Of a stretch of 26,648 bases of DNA, positions 23,600-26,648 are shown in pieces. Source of the stretch: Firmicutes bacterium UBA4975 (GTDB lineage: Bacteria; Bacillota; Proteinivoracia; UBA4975); contig DGZR01000087.1 of the NCBI GenBank assembly GCA_002397155.1, forward strand, positions 15,967 through 42,614. Reading direction: 5' to 3'. The position numbers and the translations under genes were made by a program. Each line of letters begins with the position of its first letter. The stretch's first letter is position 1. A model generated the notes under the pieces. It was not told where the DNA came from and made no database searches. It was given only the letters and a program-made list of their open reading frames with translations.

Positions 23600-24850
23600 A
23601 TAAAACGCAAAAACGTTTGGTCCAAGGATTTTACCCTGATCACTGTCGGAACCGTGATATCTGCTATTGCCGGGCAAGCAATTTCTCTGCCTTTCAGTCT
23701 GCTGGTTTTTGATGAGACCAAGTCCGCCCTGCTCTCCGCAATTATGTTCATTAGCAGTGTCTTGCCCAATTTCATCCTGCCCCTGTTTATCGCCCCCCTC
23801 ATCGATCGGGGGAACAAGAAAAAAATAATCGTCACCCTGGACTATCTCACCGGTGTTCTCTACCTGCTGGTGGCGGCTGTATACTATCGAACGGGCTTTA
23901 ATTACCAGCTTCTGATCGTCTTTAGTTTTGTCGCCGGGGTCATCGGTTCAATTTACCAGTTGGCTTATTCGGCCTGGTACCCGGACCTCATTCCCGCCGG
24001 ATTTGAACAACAGGGCTTCGCCGTCTCCTCTTCAATATATCCCACGGTCATCATGATCGTCAGCCCGATCGCCGCCTGGCTTTACGAGATCCAGCTACCG
24101 GTATACTACCTCTTGGTGGCGATTGCCCTCCTCACCCTGACGGCTGCCACCTTTGAACTGTTCATCCGCAATCTGGGTTTCAAAAAAGCAGAGAAGACCA
24201 CCAATCTGCGGGAGTACGTTGCCGACTGCAAAGCGGGCTTTGTCTTTTTGCGCCAGGAAAAGGGACTGCGGAATATCTATTCGTACATGGCCATCACCGG
24301 CGGAGTGAGCATGGGGGTTGGCCTGATGGTTCAGGCTTACTTTCAGACAGTGAGCTTCCTCACCGTGGCCATGCTGGGCTTTTTGCGTTCAGCCGAGACC
24401 CTGGGGCGCATGCTGGGGGGGCTGGTGCAGTATAAGTTCAACATCAAGCCGGAAAAGCGCTACGGCATAACCAAGTTCGTCTACTTCTCCTATGGGATTC
24501 TGGACATTGTCCTGCTCTACACGCCCTACCCATTCATGGTTGTAAACAGATTCCTCTGCGGGGTATTAGGTATGACTTCTTACACCCTGCGGGAAGCCAG
24601 CGTCCAGTCCTACCTGCCCCGGGATATGCGGGCTAGGGTCAACGCCATCTTCAGCGTGATCACCAGCCTGGCCCTGGTCGTTTTCCAGCTAGGTACGGGC
24701 TACGTAGGGGACATGTTTGGGTTCCGCCGGACTGCGGTCTCCTTTACCTTTTTGTCCCTGGCGGCAGCGATTGTGCTGATCGCCATACCCTCGGCGGTTA
24801 ACCGAAAGGTATACGAAGCCACCCGGGTGGGTCAGGGCGAGCTTCCATAA
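23600..24850 (+). CDS. Major facilitator superfamily transporter, probable ATA start
   Basis: 416 residues if it starts at ATA 23600, about 10 bases after AAAGGGG; the first codons read (M)KRKNVWSKDFTLITVGTV. That is the normal MFS opening, a basic N-terminus followed by helix 1. The next usable start, GTG 23654, would cut into helix 1. About 12 hydrophobic segments follow, with an MFS-type loop (IDRGNKKK) between helices 2 and 3. It resembles proton-driven exporters of the MFS_3/enterobactin-exporter kind; the substrate is unknown. It is divergent from the sigma factor gene, separated by 129 bases, and ended by a strong terminator. Confidence 0.82.
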   Translation: MKRKNVWSKDFTLITVGTVISAIAGQAISLPFSLLVFDETKSALLSAIMFISSVLPNFILPLFIAPLIDRGNKKKIIVTLDYLTGVLYLLVAAVYYRTGFNYQLLIVFSFVAGVIGSIYQLAYSAWYPDLIPAGFEQQGFAVSSSIYPTVIMIVSPIAAWLYEIQLPVYYLLVAIALLTLTAATFELFIRNLGFKKAEKTTNLREYVADCKAGFVFLRQEKGLRNIYSYMAITGGVSMGVGLMVQAYFQTVSFLTVAMLGFLRSAETLGRMLGGLVQYKFNIKPEKRYGITKFVYFSYGILDIVLLYTPYPFMVVNRFLCGVLGMTSYTLREASVQSYLPRDMRARVNAIFSVITSLALVVFQLGTGYVGDMFGFRRTAVSFTFLSLAAAIVLIAIPSAVNRKVYEATRVGQGELP

Positions 24851-24856
24851 CCTATG

Positions 24857-24886
24857 AAAAAAGAGGCACTGAAGCCTCTTTTTTTT
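24857..24886. terminator. Bidirectional intrinsic terminator
   Basis: AAAAAAGAGGC, loop ACTGAA, GCCTCTTTTTTTT. It separates the convergent MFS (plus) and cation efflux (minus) genes. Confidence 0.9.
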
Positions 24887-24926
24887 GCCCTAACCGGGGG
24901 GCAGGCTTTCCAGCCCAGTTTGAAAA

Positions 24927-26126
24927 TTATTCTTCCCCCGACCCCAAAGTGAAGGTCTCCCTGGGCACATAGCCGTGGTCAATTGTGATGACGGTGTTAT
25001 AAGCGGGGTTGAGCCCGCGTATCTTGGCGGCGACCAGCTCCCTGAGCTCCGCGTCCCTATATTCAAACTGGAAGGGTGTTTCAATATCAAAGATTAGGTT
25101 TGAATGGGTCACCCCCCAAACTACCCGGAAATCGTGGATGTGGAGCACGGGAGAAATACTTTGGACGGCGGCGGCTACCTCTTCTCGCAGTGCGTTGGTG
25201 CGTTCATCATCGATGTCTACGGGGTCCAGGTGGATGACCAGGTGCAAACCCTCAGCCAAAAAATCTCGCTCTATGTTGTCGATGAGATCATGGCTGACCA
25301 TGATGTCCTCGCCGGAGGATACCTCACAGTGGACCGAGGCAAAATGACGGCCGGGTCCATAGCTGTGCACATGGAGGTCGTGAATGCCCAGTATCCCTTG
25401 GTAGCTCAGGATTTTTGCGTAAATATCTTCGACCAGTTCGGCCTCGGGGGCGACCCCCAGGAGGGGATTGCTGGTTTCAATGACCAGCTTGACTCCGGTA
25501 GCCAGGATAAACAGGGCCACCACCACTCCCATGATCCCGTCCAGATTAAAACCGGAAAAATAAGAAATCGCCGCCGCCACCAGAACAGCCCCGGTGGCCA
25601 GAACGTCGCTGCGACTGTCCGCCGCCGCCGCCTTGAGGGCGGCGGATTCGACCAAGGTGCCGATCCGCCGGTAGAAGCGCCCTTGCCACAGCTTTAGAAT
25701 TATTGACAGGAAAAGGGCAGCGGCTAAAACCCAGCCGAACTCAACCGGTTCGGGCCGGAATATTTTCTTCCCCGAGCTGACAGCCAGTTGCAGCCCTAAA
25801 AAAACTACGGCAAAGGAAATGATGAGGCCCGAGACGTATTCAATTCGGGCATGGCCAAAAGGGTGTTCGGCGTCGGCTGGCTTCCCCGCCAGCCTAAAGC
25901 CCACAAAGGCGACCAGGGAAGAGCCGGAATCCGCCAAGTTATTGACGGCGTCGGCGATAATGGCAAGACTGTGAAAGGCAATCCCCACCCCCAGTTTTAG
26001 CAGGAAGAGCAAAAGATTGGAGGCCATGCCCACGCCACCAGCAAAAAGGCCGTAGCGTTCCCTCACTTGGTTGCTGGCGATATTTTTATAATCCTTGACA
26101 AAAAGTCTGATCAGCCAGGCAGTCAT
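24927..26126 (-). CDS. Cation diffusion facilitator, possibly manganese type
   Basis: 399 residues from ATG 26126. Six membrane helices occupy about residues 25-205. Metal site residues are N62xxxD66 in ADAVNNLADS (helix 2) and DxxxD in AADSRSDVL (helix 5); HPFGH follows helix 2. This N/D pattern, rather than HxxxD, is what I recall for Mn-type members, but iron or zinc cannot be excluded. The long cytoplasmic part (about 210-399) appears to contain two dimerisation-like domains, as in the larger clostridial members. It exports divalent metal by proton exchange. Its ATG has no good ribosome binding site and overlaps the stop of a 14-codon leader ORF. Confidence 0.9.
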   Translation of the reverse strand: MTAWLIRLFVKDYKNIASNQVRERYGLFAGGVGMASNLLLFLLKLGVGIAFHSLAIIADAVNNLADSGSSLVAFVGFRLAGKPADAEHPFGHARIEYVSGLIISFAVVFLGLQLAVSSGKKIFRPEPVEFGWVLAAALFLSIILKLWQGRFYRRIGTLVESAALKAAAADSRSDVLATGAVLVAAAISYFSGFNLDGIMGVVVALFILATGVKLVIETSNPLLGVAPEAELVEDIYAKILSYQGILGIHDLHVHSYGPGRHFASVHCEVSSGEDIMVSHDLIDNIERDFLAEGLHLVIHLDPVDIDDERTNALREEVAAAVQSISPVLHIHDFRVVWGVTHSNLIFDIETPFQFEYRDAELRELVAAKIRGLNPAYNTVITIDHGYVPRETFTLGSGEE

Positions 26127-26167
26127 GACTTTAGCGCCAATGACGGTCTCAGGCGGACAATACCCAT
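26123..26167 (-). CDS. Leader ORF of 14 codons overlapping the cation efflux gene
   Basis: ATG 26167 lies 6 bases after a near-perfect AGGAGG and encodes MGIVRLRPSLALKS. Its TGA overlaps the ATG of the cation efflux gene (ATGA). The downstream gene lacks its own ribosome binding site, so the leader probably delivers ribosomes by coupling. No metal-binding residues are seen in the peptide. Confidence 0.55.
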   Translation of the reverse strand: MGIVRLRPSLALKS

Positions 26168-26252
26168 TGGGATCCTCCTCTTTGGCCCCCGCGGCCCGGT
26201 TTTCCTCGCAGCTCAGCTCTTAGGAGCGGTCCCTTACCCTTCCCAGGCTGGA

Positions 26253-26648
26253 CTAACGCCGACGGACCCTATCCATAATTGGGCCCCTGCACAGCACTCC
26301 CCCCAAGAGTAAAAGGGCGGACAAGACAGCGGTGACAGCCACGGCTTTAAGATTTTCTTGCCGCAGACCGGCCCCGATATAACAGGAAACCACCAGGGCG
26401 GGCAAGCGCCCCAGGATGGAAATGAGCAAAAAACGCCAGGGATTCACCGGGGTAAGGCCGGCAAAGTAAGTAAGGACGTCCTTTGGCAGCCCGGGCAGCA
26501 GGTACAGGATGAACAAGGCCAGTTCGGACTTAGCGCCGCTTACATATTTTATGAGGCCGACTCTTTTAGTCTCGGGAACGAACGTATTCACCAGGGTAGA
26601 ACCTAAAAATCTGGCGGTAAAAAAAGCCAGGATAGTGCCGAGGACCAA
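26253..26648 (-). CDS. TVP38/TMEM64 (DedA-like, VTT) membrane protein, N-terminus cut by window edge
   Basis: 131 residues remain; the frame is open to the right edge and the true start lies outside. The conserved VTT core is visible as LLPGLPKDVLTYFAGLTPV and FLLISILGRLPALVVS, followed by a helix and a basic tail ending RVRRR. Full-length members are usually 200-230 residues, so roughly 80-100 are missing. Related proteins act in lipid movement or membrane homeostasis. It is upstream of the cation efflux gene on the same strand; the 85-base gap before the leader ORF holds no clear terminator. Confidence 0.85.
   Translation of the reverse strand: MVLGTILAFFTARFLGSTLVNTFVPETKRVGLIKYVSGAKSELALFILYLLPGLPKDVLTYFAGLTPVNPWRFLLISILGRLPALVVSCYIGAGLRQENLKAVAVTAVLSALLLLGGVLCRGPIMDRVRRR

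Noticed and set aside
23590..23712. A 40-codon ORF from ATG 23590 overlapping the MFS start
   Set aside because: Its peptide has no recognisable features and the ATG sits too close to the purine-rich site; kept only as a possible modulator of the ATA start.

Overview
The window reads as ordinary chromosome of a moderately GC-rich bacterium, most likely an anaerobic Firmicute of the Clostridia/Peptococcaceae kind. The signs are strong AGGAGG ribosome binding sites, frequent GTG and TTG starts, a CIRCE-like HrcA operator at htpG, a MecA-type class B penicillin-binding protein, PepF, a Phd/Uma2-type fragment and several lipoproteins. This placement is inference. No rRNA, tRNA, CRISPR array, prophage or intact insertion sequence was seen.

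Layout. (1) 1-1739, minus strand: a stand-alone receiver, a DUF5700-like protein that seems to have lost its zinc motif, and a nitroreductase-like protein that runs off the left edge. (2) 1881-2960, plus: a GNAT acetyltransferase. (3) 3026-8104, minus: a tightly overlapped phosphorelay operon made of a 1207-residue PAS-rich hybrid kinase with two receivers, a stand-alone Hpt protein, and a receiver fused to the N-terminal parts of a PilB/GspE ATPase but without the ATPase core. (4) 8275-12057, minus: penicillin-binding protein and oligoendopeptidase F. (5) 12360-14590: two convergent lipoprotein genes sharing a terminator, one a predicted beta-propeller. (6) 14707-16925, minus: MarR regulator and ABC exporter. 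(7) 17020-18885, minus: htpG, then a 41-bp tandem repeat with an inverted copy inside the end of a uracil-DNA glycosylase gene. (8) 19742-21425, plus: exonuclease III, a truncated Phd-Uma2 remnant and a NUDIX hydrolase. (9) 21508-23470, minus: an ECF-like sigma factor overlapping a membrane-anchored serpin. (10) 23600-24850, plus: an MFS transporter. (11) 24927-26648, minus: a cation diffusion facilitator with a leader ORF, and a partial TVP38/DedA-type membrane protein.

The best candidates for something undescribed are two. The first is the phosphorelay whose apparent output is an ATPase-less PilB/GspE-like protein, suggesting phosphorylation-dependent control of a type IV pilus or secretion motor encoded elsewhere. 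The second is the sigma factor coupled to a single-pass membrane protein with an extracellular inhibitory-type serpin domain, which sits where an anti-sigma factor is normally found and could sense proteases.

Other notable points are two genes whose best start codon is ATA, a degenerate CIRCE overlapping a repeat at htpG, and a repeat that supplies the C-terminus of a DNA repair protein.
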